Shown here: positions 7,861 to 16,854 of the stretch, piece after piece
Position numbering within the stretch: position 1 is the first letter of the stretch
How the letters are laid out: each line of letters opens with the position of its first letter
The notes under the pieces: generated by a model
Databases searched by the model: none
What the model was told of the DNA's origin: nothing
What the model saw: the letters and a program-made list of their open reading frames with translations, nothing else
Made by a program: the position numbers and the translations under genes
DNA from: Oscillospiraceae bacterium
Lineage (GTDB): Bacteria > Bacillota > Clostridia > Oscillospirales > Oscillospiraceae
Length of the DNA stretch: 56,006 bases
Direction: 5' to 3'
Assembly: GCA_910574635.1 (NCBI GenBank)
Contig: CAJTCG010000022.1
Span: forward strand, 1 to 56,006

Positions 7861-9221
7861 CATTGATACTCGAATTTGATCCGCAGCCGTTTCCTCTGCG
7901 GGATCGGCCTGCCCGGCCCCTCCCGGGCGATGGAGTTCCCCCGGAACACCGACAGGGCCAGGCCGATGAGCGCCATGTCCACCACCGTCTGGAAGTTCCC
8001 CACCACCAGGGGCAGGCTGGCGGAGAACAGCACAAAGCCGAAATTCAGCGCCGCGCTGAACAGCGTCTGAAATCCCAGGGTCAGGACCACCGCCAGCACC
8101 ACGAAATGGCCCGGAAGGTAGCTCTGCCGCAGACCCTTCACCAGCATCCAGAGGAGCAGGATGGTCAGCGCCGCCAGCAGGACCAGCAGGGGAATCCAGC
8201 CCCAGGCCACCGCCATGGAGGCGGGGAGGAAGTCGTGGGAAAAGTCAATGGGCCGAAGCTCCTGGCCGCCGCCGAAGAGCCGGGCCCCGGCGTTGACCGG
8301 CATGGCGGCCTCGCCGCCGACGCTCCGCAGGGGAGGAACGTCCTCCCAGAACATATGCAGCGCCCAGCCCATGTAACCCCGGTGCTCTTTCTCCAGCTCC
8401 GGCCGGAGGGCAATCATCACCCGGAGCAGGAAGGAATTGAGATAGCCCTTGAGAAAGAGAAAAGCCAGGAGTCCGAAAGCGACGGCCAGGACTGCGCCCA
8501 CACCTTTCCAACGGCCCACGCCGAACCAATCCCGGCCCGCCGCGTAGAGCGTCGCCGCCAGGCCGGAGAACAGCAGGATAAACAGCCCTGAAGCGCTAGG
8601 TATGAGGCAGCAGACCGCCGCCAAGGGCATACCGCCCAAGATAGTAAGTAGAAGTCCTTTCCAGCCTTTACCCCGGAAGCTGTAGAGCCAGAGGACATAG
8701 GCCAAAGGATAGAGCGCCGACACAAGGCTGAAGCTGTAGGTTGGATAAACAAACCGCAGGAGCGGGACCGTCATGACCAGTGTTCCAATGTACAGAGCCC
8801 GGGCGTGCCGGACCAGCCGGGAGACGTCCAGAAAGTACATCCCCAGCATCGCCGCCGTGCCCAGGCCCAGGGAGGCCAGGGCCCTCATCAGGACCAGGTC
8901 TTGCCGGAAATAGGGGCGGCGAAAAAGTACCCGCAGAAATACTCCGACCGCAGCCAGAACGATAGTCAGCCCCAATAGCCCCCACTGGGGCCGGGGCCGG
9001 TGGATCCGGTCCAGCTCGGTCCCCACGGTCACCGGGTCGCCCATGTCCTCCACCGCCAACCGCTCCGCCTCATCGGGGGCCTTGCCCTCTTTTAGGAAAT
9101 CATCTCGCTGGTCCTCCAGGTGCCGCTCCAGCTCCCGGACCAGCAGGGGACGGGCCCGCTTCCAGCGAATCTGCCCCTGCACCGCCTCCAGATAGGCGGC
9201 GATGGTCTTACGCTCCGGCAA
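7860..9221 (-). CDS. FtsW/RodA-like membrane protein with permease-prefix domain
   Basis: 453 aa. Residues 1-75 are a helical 'permease prefix' (RPLLVRELERHLEDQRDDFL, then EAERLAVEDMGDPVTVG). About ten membrane segments follow. The C-terminal part (SHDFLPASMAVAWGWIPLLV ... FNFGFVLFSASLPLVVGNFQ-like) resembles the last helices of SEDS proteins (FtsW/RodA/SpoVE). The gene overlaps its upstream PadR regulator by 14 nt, an arrangement common in Clostridia. SEDS proteins polymerise glycan strands, but key catalytic residues were not verified and the role is unproven. Confidence 0.7.
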   Translation of the reverse strand: MPERKTIAAYLEAVQGQIRWKRARPLLVRELERHLEDQRDDFLKEGKAPDEAERLAVEDMGDPVTVGTELDRIHRPRPQWGLLGLTIVLAAVGVFLRVLFRRPYFRQDLVLMRALASLGLGTAAMLGMYFLDVSRLVRHARALYIGTLVMTVPLLRFVYPTYSFSLVSALYPLAYVLWLYSFRGKGWKGLLLTILGGMPLAAVCCLIPSASGLFILLFSGLAATLYAAGRDWFGVGRWKGVGAVLAVAFGLLAFLFLKGYLNSFLLRVMIALRPELEKEHRGYMGWALHMFWEDVPPLRSVGGEAAMPVNAGARLFGGGQELRPIDFSHDFLPASMAVAWGWIPLLVLLAALTILLLWMLVKGLRQSYLPGHFVVLAVVLTLGFQTLFSAALNFGFVLFSASLPLVVGNFQTVVDMALIGLALSVFRGNSIAREGPGRPIPQRKRLRIKFEYQ

Positions 9222-9555
9222 GGCACGCGCCCCCTTTCAGAACCCGGCCCACGGCACGGGCGTAGGCGTTCCAGGCCGTTTCCTTCTCCTGGAGCGCGCT
9301 CCGGCCCTGCTTGGTCAGGTGGTAATACCGCCGGGTTTTCCCGGACTCCGCCGTTTGCTCATAGGCGGTGACAAACCCCTTTTCCTCCAGGCTGTGGAGG
9401 AGGGGGTAGAGGGTCCCCGCCTTGAGGCGGAAGGTGTCGTCGCTCCGCCGCCGGAGCTCCGCGATCATCTGATACCCGTAGAGATCTCCGTCTTCCAGCA
9501 GCTTCAGCACCAGCAGGGACATGCTCCCGCTGACCAGGCTCTTTTCCAGTTCCAT
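9208..9555 (-). CDS. PadR-family transcriptional repressor
   Basis: 115 aa with the PadR winged helix (GSMSLLVLKLLEDGDLYGYQ, then MIAELRRRSDDTFRLKAGTLYPLLHSLEEKG) and the dimerisation tail (YYHLTKQGRSALQEKETAW). Its promoter is covered by a 21-bp palindrome, so autorepression together with the downstream membrane gene is very likely. The two genes overlap. Ligand unknown; PadR proteins of this class often sense cell-envelope or membrane-active compounds. Confidence 0.9.
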   Translation of the reverse strand: MELEKSLVSGSMSLLVLKLLEDGDLYGYQMIAELRRRSDDTFRLKAGTLYPLLHSLEEKGFVTAYEQTAESGKTRRYYHLTKQGRSALQEKETAWNAYARAVGRVLKGGACLAGA

Positions 9556-9568
9556 AGTGCGCCTCCTT

Positions 9569-9628
9569 ATAGATAGACAGCCGATATATTAGTGTCTGAA
9601 TTATATATCGGCTGTCTATCTATGTCAA
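9569..9628 (-). promoter_or_regulatory. PadR promoter with 21-bp palindromic operator
   Basis: Minus-strand TTGACA (9628-9623), 17 bp, TATAAT (9605-9600), a fully consensus promoter. It is overlaid by a perfect inverted repeat, arms 9569-9589 and 9603-9623 (core agacagccgatata), with a 13-nt centre. The repeat spans the spacer, the -10 and the start site, so a bound dimer would block polymerase. Confidence 0.85.
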
Positions 9629-9681
9629 GAGGCGAGATTGGAAATTTTTTGTGGCTTCTTCCTAAATCCGGCAAGGAAAGG

Positions 9682-9711
9682 TTGACGAAATGCCCATAGG
9701 GGCGGTATAAT
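9682..9711 (+). promoter_or_regulatory. promoter of the methyltransferase-ecf run
   Basis: TTGACG (9682-9687), 18-bp spacer, TATAAT (9706-9711), 40 bp before the first ATG. It probably transcribes the methyltransferase and the tightly packed genes that follow. Confidence 0.7.
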
Positions 9712-9751
9712 AACCTGATTTATTATATCGTAGAGAACGGGAGGACGGGCT

Positions 9752-10615
9752 ATGTGGATTGCGGACCGATGGGAGGACTATGAGCTGCTGGACTGCGGCG
9801 GCGGGGAGCGCCTGGAGCGCTGGGACCGCCAGGTGCTGGTCCGCCCGGACCCTCAGGCCATCTGGGAGACGCCCAGGGAGCACCCGGCCTGGAAAAAGGC
9901 GGGGGGGCGGTATCTCCGTTCTTCCACCGGGGGAGGGCACTGGGAGAAAAAGGCCCTGCCGGAGAGCTGGAAGATCCGGTACCGGGACCTGACCTTCCAG
10001 GTGAAGCCCATGAACTTCAAGCACACGGGCCTGTTTCCCGAACAGGCCGTAAACTGGGACTTTATGGCGGAAAAAATCAAAAACGCCGGGCGGCCCGTCC
10101 GGGTGCTGAACCTCTTTGCCTATACCGGCGGGGCCACCGCGGCCTGCGCCAGGGCCGGGGCCAGCGTCTGCCATGTGGACGCCGCCAAAGGTATGGTGGC
10201 CTGGGCCCGGGAAAACGCCAGGCTCTCCGGCCTGGGGGAGGCCCCCATCCGCTGGATTGTGGACGACTGCGCCAAGTTCGTAGAGCGGGAGATCCGCCGG
10301 GGGAAGTCCTACGACGCCATCGTGATGGACCCGCCCAGCTATGGCCGGGGCCCCGGCGGGGAGGTCTGGAAGCTGGAGGAGAACCTGTATCCCTTTGTGA
10401 AGCTCTGCGCCGGGGTGCTGTCGGACAAGCCCTTGTTTGTGCTGATCAACTCCTATACCACGGGCCTGGCCCCGTCGGTGCTGGGCTACCTTTTGAACCT
10501 TTTGGTGAAGGAGAAGTACGGCGGGAAGTGTACGTGGGATGAGCTGGGCCTTCCCGTTACGGCCACGGGCCTGGCCCTGCCCTGCGGGGCCACGGGGAGA
10601 TGGTTCTCAGAATAG
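9752..10615 (+). CDS. class I SAM-dependent methyltransferase, RlmI-like
   Basis: 287 aa. The N-terminal part (about 1-75) is a beta-rich lead. The Rossmann core starts with VLNLFAYTGGATAACARAGA (SAM-binding motif I, about residue 116). An acidic residue follows in CHVDAAKGMV, and the catalytic-type motif MDPPSYGRG lies near 195. This pattern matches RlmI/RlmK-type 23S rRNA cytosine-5 methyltransferases, although a PUA domain is not evident. An ecfA gene follows after 15 bp. The substrate is not certain. Confidence 0.8.
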   Translation: MWIADRWEDYELLDCGGGERLERWDRQVLVRPDPQAIWETPREHPAWKKAGGRYLRSSTGGGHWEKKALPESWKIRYRDLTFQVKPMNFKHTGLFPEQAVNWDFMAEKIKNAGRPVRVLNLFAYTGGATAACARAGASVCHVDAAKGMVAWARENARLSGLGEAPIRWIVDDCAKFVEREIRRGKSYDAIVMDPPSYGRGPGGEVWKLEENLYPFVKLCAGVLSDKPLFVLINSYTTGLAPSVLGYLLNLLVKEKYGGKCTWDELGLPVTATGLALPCGATGRWFSE

Positions 10616-10630
10616 AAAGTGGGAAACGAG

Positions 10631-11482
10631 ATGCCTGATATGATCCAAACCGAGAGCCTCCGTTTTGCCTATCCGGCAGACGAGGGGCAAAAGCCCGTCT
10701 ACGCCCTCCGGGGCGTGGACCTGGAAATTAAAAAGGGCAGCTTTGTGGTTATCCTGGGCCACAACGGCTCCGGGAAATCCACCCTGGCCAAGACCTTCAA
10801 CGCCGTGCTCCTTCCCGCCGGGGGGAAGGTGTACGTGGAGGGCATGGACACCCTGGATCAGGACCTGCTCCTGGCCATCCGCCAGCGGGTGGGTATGGTG
10901 TTCCAGAACCCGGATAACCAGATCGTCGCTAACGTGGTGGAGGAGGACGTGGCCTTCGCCCCGGAGAACCTGGGCGTGCCCACGGAGGAAATCCGCCGCC
11001 GGGTGGACGGGGCCTTGAAGGCCGTGGGCATGGACGAATTCGTCACCCACGCGCCCCACCTTCTTTCCGGCGGGCAGAAGCAGCGCATCGCCATCGCCGG
11101 GGTCATCGCCATGGAGCCTGCCTGTGTCGTCCTGGACGAGGCCACCGCCATGCTGGACCCTATCGGGCGGCGGGAAGTGCTGTCCACCATTCACCGCTTG
11201 AACAGGGAAAAGGGCATCACGGTGGTTTTGATTACCCACCACATGAACGAGGCGGAGGACGCGGACCGCGTTGTCGTTATGAACGACGGCCGGGTGGACC
11301 TGGACGGAACGCCGGAGGAGGTGTTCAGCCAGGTGACCCGCCTCCGGCACCTGGGGCTGACGGCGCCGGATACCGTGGACCTGCTGGACCGCCTCCGGCA
11401 AAAGGGATGGGACGTGCCCCTGGACGCCCTGCGGGCGGAGGACTGCGCCGCCGCCATTGCCGGGGCTTTGAAGAACGAGTGA
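10631..11482 (+). CDS. ecfA1: energy-coupling factor transporter ATPase EcfA1
   Basis: 283 aa from ATG 10631; a GTG at 10619 is an alternative. ABC ATPase motifs: Walker A GHNGSGKST, Q-loop VFQNPDNQIVANVVEEDVAF (the ENPDNQ-type hallmark of EcfA), signature LSGGQKQR, Walker B VVLDEATAMLDP, switch His in ITHHM. It forms a heterodimer with EcfA2 and powers vitamin and metal uptake through EcfT and separate substrate-binding S components. No S component is encoded here, so this is a shared (group II) module. The next gene follows after 15 bp. Confidence 0.95.
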   Translation: MPDMIQTESLRFAYPADEGQKPVYALRGVDLEIKKGSFVVILGHNGSGKSTLAKTFNAVLLPAGGKVYVEGMDTLDQDLLLAIRQRVGMVFQNPDNQIVANVVEEDVAFAPENLGVPTEEIRRRVDGALKAVGMDEFVTHAPHLLSGGQKQRIAIAGVIAMEPACVVLDEATAMLDPIGRREVLSTIHRLNREKGITVVLITHHMNEAEDADRVVVMNDGRVDLDGTPEEVFSQVTRLRHLGLTAPDTVDLLDRLRQKGWDVPLDALRAEDCAAAIAGALKNE

Positions 11483-11497
11483 CGGAGGGACGAAGCC

Positions 11498-12361
11498 TTG
11501 CCTATCCTGGAGATTAAAAACCTGACCCATACCTACGGTATCGGGACGCCCTTCCGGCGCAGCGCGGTGGAAGACGTCAGCTTTGCCGTGGAACAAGGAG
11601 AGTTCCTGGGCATCATCGGCCACACCGGGTCCGGGAAATCCACCCTGATACAGCACCTGAACGGCCTCTTAAAGCCCACGTCCGGGCAGATTTTGCTGGA
11701 CGGAAAGGACATCTGGGCCGAGCCGAAAAAAATACGAAGCGTCCGCTTCCAGGTGGGCCTGGTGTTCCAGTACCCGGAGTACCAGCTCTTTGAGGAAACG
11801 GTTTATAAGGATATCTCCTTCGGCCCCAGGAACCAGGGGAAGACGGGGGAGGCCTTGGACCACGCCGTCCGGGAGGCGGCGCGTCTGGTGGGCCTTCGGG
11901 ACGAGCAGCTGGAGAAATCCCCCTTTGAGCTCTCCGGCGGACAGAAGCGCCGGGTGGCCCTGGCGGGGGTCCTGGCCATGGAGCCCAAGGTGCTGGTGCT
12001 GGACGAGCCCACGGCGGGCCTGGACCCGGCGGGCCGGGAGAATCTGATGGCGAACATCCGGGAGTATCACCGGCATAAGAACGCCACCATCCTTCTGGTC
12101 AGCCACAGCATGGACGAAATCGCCCAGAACGTGGACCGTATCCTGGTGCTGAAATCCGCTCATATTTTGATGAGCGGGACCCCGGCGGAGATTTTCACCC
12201 GGGCGGAGGAGCTTCTCTCCGCGGGGCTGGACGTGCCCCAGATTACCCGTGTGGCCATGTCCCTCCGGGACCGGGGGCTTCCCATCGACCCCGCTGTTTA
12301 CACCGTGGAGGACTTGGAGCGTCAGCTTCTGGCTTTGAAAGGGGGCGGGGCTCCATGCTGA
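11498..12361 (+). CDS. ecfA2: energy-coupling factor transporter ATPase EcfA2
   Basis: 287 aa with a TTG start at 11498 behind gacggaggga. Walker A GHTGSGKST, Q-loop VFQYPEYQLFEETVYKDISF, signature LSGGQKRR, Walker B VLVLDEPTAGLDPAG and LLVSHSMDE. This is the second subunit of the EcfA1/A2 motor. Its stop overlaps the ecfT start (ATGCTGA), indicating coupled translation. Confidence 0.95.
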   Translation: MPILEIKNLTHTYGIGTPFRRSAVEDVSFAVEQGEFLGIIGHTGSGKSTLIQHLNGLLKPTSGQILLDGKDIWAEPKKIRSVRFQVGLVFQYPEYQLFEETVYKDISFGPRNQGKTGEALDHAVREAARLVGLRDEQLEKSPFELSGGQKRRVALAGVLAMEPKVLVLDEPTAGLDPAGRENLMANIREYHRHKNATILLVSHSMDEIAQNVDRILVLKSAHILMSGTPAEIFTRAEELLSAGLDVPQITRVAMSLRDRGLPIDPAVYTVEDLERQLLALKGGGAPC

Positions 12362-13161
12362 AGGACATCACCCTGGGCCAGTATTTCCCGGGAAATACCG
12401 CAGCCCACAGGCTGGACCCCCGGACAAAGATCCTGCTGGTGGTGCTGTATATTACCGCCCTGTTTACCGCCAAGAGCTTCCTGGCCTACGGCCTGATGGC
12501 CCTGGTGCTGGCGGTCTGTGTCCGTGTCTCCGGGGTGGGGCTCAAAGCCCTGGTGAAGGGCTTGAAGCCGGTGCTGTTCATCATCGTCTTCACCGGCGTC
12601 CTGAACCTATTTTTCACGCCCGGGGCCACCGAGCTCTGGGCCTGGGGGCCCTTTCAGGTCACGGACACGGGCCTGCGGAACGCGGCGTTTATGATCCTGC
12701 GGATTATGCTCCTCATCATGGGAACCTTCCTCATGACCTACACCACCAGCCCCATCAGCCTTACCGACGGCCTGGAGCGGCTGCTGAACGGCTTGAAGCG
12801 CTTCCACGTTCCGGTTCACGAGCTGACCATGATCATGTCCATCGCCTTGCGGTTCATCCCCACGCTGATTGAGGAGACGGATAAAATCATGTCCGCCCAG
12901 AAGGCCCGGGGGGCGGATTTCGAGAGCGGGAACCTGATGGAAAAGGCGAAGGCCCTGGTGCCCATCCTGGTGCCGCTGTTCATCAGCGCCTTCCGCCGGG
13001 CGGACGAGCTGGCCACGGCCATGGAGTGCCGCTGTTACCACGGCGGCGAGGGCCGGACGAAGCTCCATATTTTGAAGTACGAGCGCCGGGACTACATCGC
13101 CCTGACCCTGGGGGTTCTGATTCTGGCGGGCGTGATTGCCATGAGGGCCGTTGGCCTTTGA
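12355..13161 (+). CDS. ecfT: energy-coupling factor transporter membrane subunit EcfT
   Basis: 268 aa opening LKDITLGQYFPGNTAAHRLD, with DPRTKILLVVLYIT and about five or six membrane helices. The cytoplasmic coupling helices carry MSIALRFIPTLIEETDKIMS and the Ala-Arg-Gly motif AQKARGADF, which contact EcfA1/A2. It links the ATPases to S components encoded elsewhere. The order ecfA1-ecfA2-ecfT, with truA downstream, is typical for Firmicutes; here one unrelated gene separates ecfT and truA. Confidence 0.95.
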   Translation: MLKDITLGQYFPGNTAAHRLDPRTKILLVVLYITALFTAKSFLAYGLMALVLAVCVRVSGVGLKALVKGLKPVLFIIVFTGVLNLFFTPGATELWAWGPFQVTDTGLRNAAFMILRIMLLIMGTFLMTYTTSPISLTDGLERLLNGLKRFHVPVHELTMIMSIALRFIPTLIEETDKIMSAQKARGADFESGNLMEKAKALVPILVPLFISAFRRADELATAMECRCYHGGEGRTKLHILKYERRDYIALTLGVLILAGVIAMRAVGL

Positions 13162-13173
13162 GGAGGAGGGGAA

Positions 13174-14082
13174 ATGGAGGGAAAGAAAAGACAGATACAG
13201 GTTTTGACGCTGGTCCTCTGCCTGCTTTTAGTGTGCCTGAACCTCTGGCAGCTCCGGCGGATTTCGGACCTGCGGGAAGACCTGAGAAGGACCGAGGCTA
13301 ATCTGCAAACGGAGACAAGGCGCCTTGACGAGCGGATTCAGGTTGTGCAGCGGGCGATGCGGGAAGCGGACGCGGCGGTCCTGGACTGGGAGTACACCAC
13401 CGCCGTGAACAAAGAACAGCGGGTTCTGGATGTGACGGTGGATTTGTCCTTGAAGGAGTGGAGCGTGGACACGGAGGTGTGGGTGAACTGGACCTCCCTC
13501 CTTGATGGGAAAACCGGCTCGGAACCCATGCGCGGCGGCAAGAGCGGGCGTCTTACCGGCATACTGAAGCTGCCTGTGGGGGGCCACCGGGAGTATGCAC
13601 TGGAAGCCGTTATTCAAAACGGCGAGAGCCAGCGGCTGGAGGACCTGGGCTATCTGGGGGACACAGCCACGCTGCTGCCGGTTCAGCTTGCCGGTTGCGG
13701 CGGCTCCAGTGCAAACTACACCCGAGAAAAAGACGGGAGCGGAATCTTTGACCTGTCTTTTTATGAAGTCGACTTGCAGGGCTCCAAGGGGAGCGGACCC
13801 CCGGAGGTCAAAGACGCGGTGTTCCGCCTCCGGCGGAATGGGGACGTTGCCGTGGAGCAAACCGCCAAGTATGGGGAGACCATCGAAAATTATACCTGTG
13901 ACCCTGAGAAGGGCCTGATTGCCGAGGCCGGTATGGGGGACGAATTTACTCTGTCCTTCTTCTGCCGGGACACGTCCGGCCTGGGCTATGAATTTGACCT
14001 GGAGCAGTGGTCCATCGGCGAGAGCGGAATTGCCCGGGAGCACGGCCCGGAGGACTTCTGGCCCAAGCTCATCTGGGACTGA
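13174..14082 (+). CDS. membrane-anchored extracellular protein, function unknown
   Basis: 302 aa. A single N-terminal membrane segment (IQVLTLVLCLLLVCLNLW, about 8-26) is followed by a coiled coil (about 28-65: ISDLREDLRRTEANLQTETR). The rest, about 235 residues, is beta-rich and polar, and probably outside the cell. I recognise no family. It lies 12 bp after ecfT and 16 bp before truA, so it is co-transcribed with them, but nothing links it to transport or tRNA modification. Confidence 0.7.
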   Translation: MEGKKRQIQVLTLVLCLLLVCLNLWQLRRISDLREDLRRTEANLQTETRRLDERIQVVQRAMREADAAVLDWEYTTAVNKEQRVLDVTVDLSLKEWSVDTEVWVNWTSLLDGKTGSEPMRGGKSGRLTGILKLPVGGHREYALEAVIQNGESQRLEDLGYLGDTATLLPVQLAGCGGSSANYTREKDGSGIFDLSFYEVDLQGSKGSGPPEVKDAVFRLRRNGDVAVEQTAKYGETIENYTCDPEKGLIAEAGMGDEFTLSFFCRDTSGLGYEFDLEQWSIGESGIAREHGPEDFWPKLIWD

Positions 14083-14098
14083 CAAAAAGGAGGCGGCT

Positions 14099-14854
14099 AT
14101 GCGCAACATTGCCTTAAAACTCACCTACAACGGCGCCGCCTACCACGGCTGGCAGGTGCAGAAAAACGCCGCCTCCGTCTGCGAGACCCTGCAAAAGGCC
14201 ATCTCCAAGGTCTGCGGGGGGCCTGTCCACCTGACGGGCTGCGGAAGGACGGACGCCGGGGTCCACGCGGAGCGGTACGTGGCCAATTTCCGCACGGAGA
14301 GCCGCATCCCCATTGACCGGATGCCCTACGCCATCAACACCCACACCCCGGAGGACATCGCCGTCCGGGAGGCGGTGGAGGTGGGGGAGGACTTCAACGC
14401 CATCGGCTCCTGCGTCAAAAAGGAATACACCTACCGCATTTACAACTCCCGCTTCAAAAATCCCTTCTACGTGAACCGGGCCTACTTTTACCCAAAACGG
14501 CTGGACGAGGACTTTTTGAACCAAGCCGCCCATATGTTTGTGGGGACCCACGATTTCCGGGCCGTCCGCTCGGTGGGCACGGAGACGAAAACCACCGTGC
14601 GGACCATTTACTGGTGTGACGTGACCCGGAGCGGGGATTTGCTGGAACTCCGGGTCTGCGCCGACGGCTTTTTGTACAACATGGTCCGGGCCATTACGGG
14701 GACCGTGCTTTACGCCGCCGAGGGGAAATTTGCCCCGGAGGATATCCCCGCCATTTTGGAGAGCGGGGACCGGACCCTGGCGGGGCCCACGGTGCCCCCG
14801 GGGGGGCTGTACCTGACGAGAATCTGGTATGAGGATGAACGGCTGAATGAGTGA
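14099..14854 (+). CDS. truA: tRNA pseudouridine(38-40) synthase
   Basis: 251 aa from ATG 14099 (aaaaggaggcggct upstream); the open frame upstream of this point is the shadow of the previous gene. It isomerises U38-U40 in the tRNA anticodon stem-loop. The catalytic aspartate lies in GCGRTDAGVHAE (about residue 52). Other family blocks are LTYNGAAYHGWQVQ at the N terminus, HMFVGTHDFRAV, and DGFLYNMVRAITGT near the C terminus. Its stop overlaps the next gene by 8 nt. Confidence 0.96.
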   Translation: MRNIALKLTYNGAAYHGWQVQKNAASVCETLQKAISKVCGGPVHLTGCGRTDAGVHAERYVANFRTESRIPIDRMPYAINTHTPEDIAVREAVEVGEDFNAIGSCVKKEYTYRIYNSRFKNPFYVNRAYFYPKRLDEDFLNQAAHMFVGTHDFRAVRSVGTETKTTVRTIYWCDVTRSGDLLELRVCADGFLYNMVRAITGTVLYAAEGKFAPEDIPAILESGDRTLAGPTVPPGGLYLTRIWYEDERLNE

Positions 14855-16007
14855 GAAACGCGTGGACAAGTCCAAAGAGGGGAAGCATCCCGTCCGCAGT
14901 TTCCTGAGCTTCCTGCTGCTGCTGGCGGCGGTGCTCCTGGTGGTGCTCTTCGCGGCCTACCGGGACGGAACGGGCTTCGACATCCTCCGGCGCTACCTCC
15001 ATTACGGGCGCTCGGAGCAGGTGGGCGGCGCGACGGTCTATCACTATGACGCCTCGTCTAAGAACCGCTATGCCCTTCTGGGAGAGAGCTTAGTGGTGCT
15101 GTCGGACGCGTCGCTGAGCCTTTACAACGGCGCGGGGGAGGAGGTTTGGTCCGCCCCTGTGACCATGACGGCCCCGGCCCTGGTCTCCGGCGGAGGAAGG
15201 GCGGCGGCTTACGACGTGGGGGGGACGTCGCTGTATGTGCTGGACCAGACAGGTTTGCTGCTGGAGCTTACCGCCGACGAGGAGGAGCCCTACATAGCCG
15301 CCACGCTGAACAAAAACGGGGCCCTGGCGGTGACGGCTCAGAAAAAGGGCTATAAGGGCAGCGTTAAGGTCTACGACCGGGCCCTGGGACTGGAGCCGGA
15401 CTTCGAGTTCAAATCTTCCAAGCGTTTCGTCTCGGACGGATACGTCCTGGAGGATTCTCTGGCGGCGGTGACCCTGGGACAGGAGAACGGTGTCTTTGTC
15501 AGCAGCATTGTGCTCTATCAAATGCCGGAGACGGAACCGGCGGCGGACTACAGCATCTCCGGCGGACTGGTGGCCGCCGTTGGAGAGCAGGAGGGACGGC
15601 TGGTGACCGTTTCCGACACGGCTCTGACGTTTGCCGGAGCCAACGGAGAGATCGCCGGGACCTATTCTTACGGCGGGGCCTACCTCCGGGAATACGACCT
15701 GGGGGGCATGGGCTTCGCGGCGCTGCTTTTGAACCGCTACCGCTCCGGCAGCGTGGGGCGGCTGGTCACCGTGGACAAGGACGGCGAGGTCCTGGGCTCC
15801 CTGGACGTGCGGGAAGAGGTGCTGGACATCTCCGCCTCCGGCCGGTATCTGGCGGTGCTTTACTCGGACCGCCTGGCGGTGTATAACCAGGACCTCCAGC
15901 CCTACGCCACCCTCCAGGGGACGGGGGACGCCCGGGGCGTCCTGATGCGCTCCGACGGGTCGGCCCTGCTGCTGTCCGCCGGTTCCGCCAGCCTGTTTTT
16001 GCCTTGA
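14847..16007 (+). CDS. DUF5711-family membrane-anchored beta-propeller-like protein
   Basis: 386 aa. A short basic cytoplasmic tail, one membrane segment (FLSFLLLLAAVLLVVLFAAY, about 19-38), then repeated beta-sheet units (LVVLSDASLSLYNGAGEEVW, GTSLYVLDQTGLLLEL, LAVYNQDLQPYATL) of propeller character. It matches my recollection of DUF5711 in Clostridia. Such proteins are usually followed by cvpA, as here 58 bp later. Function unknown; a periplasmic-face sensor or scaffold is only a guess. Confidence 0.75.
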   Translation: MSEKRVDKSKEGKHPVRSFLSFLLLLAAVLLVVLFAAYRDGTGFDILRRYLHYGRSEQVGGATVYHYDASSKNRYALLGESLVVLSDASLSLYNGAGEEVWSAPVTMTAPALVSGGGRAAAYDVGGTSLYVLDQTGLLLELTADEEEPYIAATLNKNGALAVTAQKKGYKGSVKVYDRALGLEPDFEFKSSKRFVSDGYVLEDSLAAVTLGQENGVFVSSIVLYQMPETEPAADYSISGGLVAAVGEQEGRLVTVSDTALTFAGANGEIAGTYSYGGAYLREYDLGGMGFAALLLNRYRSGSVGRLVTVDKDGEVLGSLDVREEVLDISASGRYLAVLYSDRLAVYNQDLQPYATLQGTGDARGVLMRSDGSALLLSAGSASLFLP

Positions 16008-16065
16008 CTGTATGAAAATAAGCGGCGTGTTCACAAAACGTTTACATGGGAAGAGGTAGGAAAGT

Positions 16066-16770
16066 TTGACGACACCTGTTATAATAGATGCTGTTGCCGT
16101 GGTGGTGCTGGCGGGCTTCGCGGTCTGGGGAGCCTGGAAGGGCCTGCTGCGGACCCTGGCGGGGCTGCTGGTGCTGGCCCTGTCCCTGGCGGGGGCGGGA
16201 ATTATCGCCTCGGCCCTGTCGGCCCCGGCGGCGAAGGTCATCGCCCCGGTCATTGAGAAGCGGATCGAGGCCCGTCTGGACGAGGCCATCCGGGAGCGTC
16301 CTTCCTCCGGCGGCGGGCCGGTGGAAGAAGGTTCCTTGGAGGACTATCTGTCCATTGCGGAAATACTTGAACTGCTGGGATTTGACGAGGTCCAGCGGGA
16401 CGCCCTGGCTTTCCGGGCCCAGGACGCCGTCCGGGACACCGGAGTCCAGGTGATAACCGCCGTGATTGAAAGCGTGGCCCAATCCGCGCTTTACGGCGTG
16501 CTGTACATGATTTCCTTTGTCCTGCTGTCCCTTGCGCTGCATCTGCTGGTGAGGATGCTGGATGCGGTTTTGAGACTGCCGGGCCTCCATGGGCTCAACG
16601 CCTTTGGAGGTGGAATGATCGGCCTGGCGGAGGGGGCGCTGCTGCTGTTTTTGGCGGTGTGGACGCTGCGCCTGGTGGGCGTCTCCTTCGACGGACAGGA
16701 AAGCAGCCGGATTTTTCGGTTTTTCACCACTCATACGCCCCTGGATGCTTTGAAGTTCCTGGGGATATGA
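16066..16770 (+). CDS. CvpA-family membrane protein
   Basis: 234 aa, TTG start at 16066 with gaggtagg upstream. Four hydrophobic helices: two near the N terminus (IIDAVAVVVLAGFAVWGAWK, then LRTLAGLLVLALSLAGAGII) and two after a 90-residue polar insert. The GAWKGLLRTLAGL motif and the C-terminal LNAFGGGMIGLAEGALLL match CvpA/colicin V production proteins, whose molecular role is unclear. A GC hairpin (16776-16792, ccccggcc/ggccgggg) follows the stop without a T tract. Confidence 0.85.
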   Translation: MTTPVIIDAVAVVVLAGFAVWGAWKGLLRTLAGLLVLALSLAGAGIIASALSAPAAKVIAPVIEKRIEARLDEAIRERPSSGGGPVEEGSLEDYLSIAEILELLGFDEVQRDALAFRAQDAVRDTGVQVITAVIESVAQSALYGVLYMISFVLLSLALHLLVRMLDAVLRLPGLHGLNAFGGGMIGLAEGALLLFLAVWTLRLVGVSFDGQESSRIFRFFTTHTPLDALKFLGI

Positions 16771-16854
16771 CAATTCCCCGGCCAGGCCGGGGGGCCTTCG
16801 TGAGGCCCGATATCAAACGATCAGCGCCGGAGGGCGCGTGGAGGTTTAAGAGGT

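Noticed and set aside
16040..16084. TTGACG and TATAAT near the cvpA start as a promoter
   Set aside because: The spacing between them is only about 9 bp, and the TATAAT lies inside the coding sequence.
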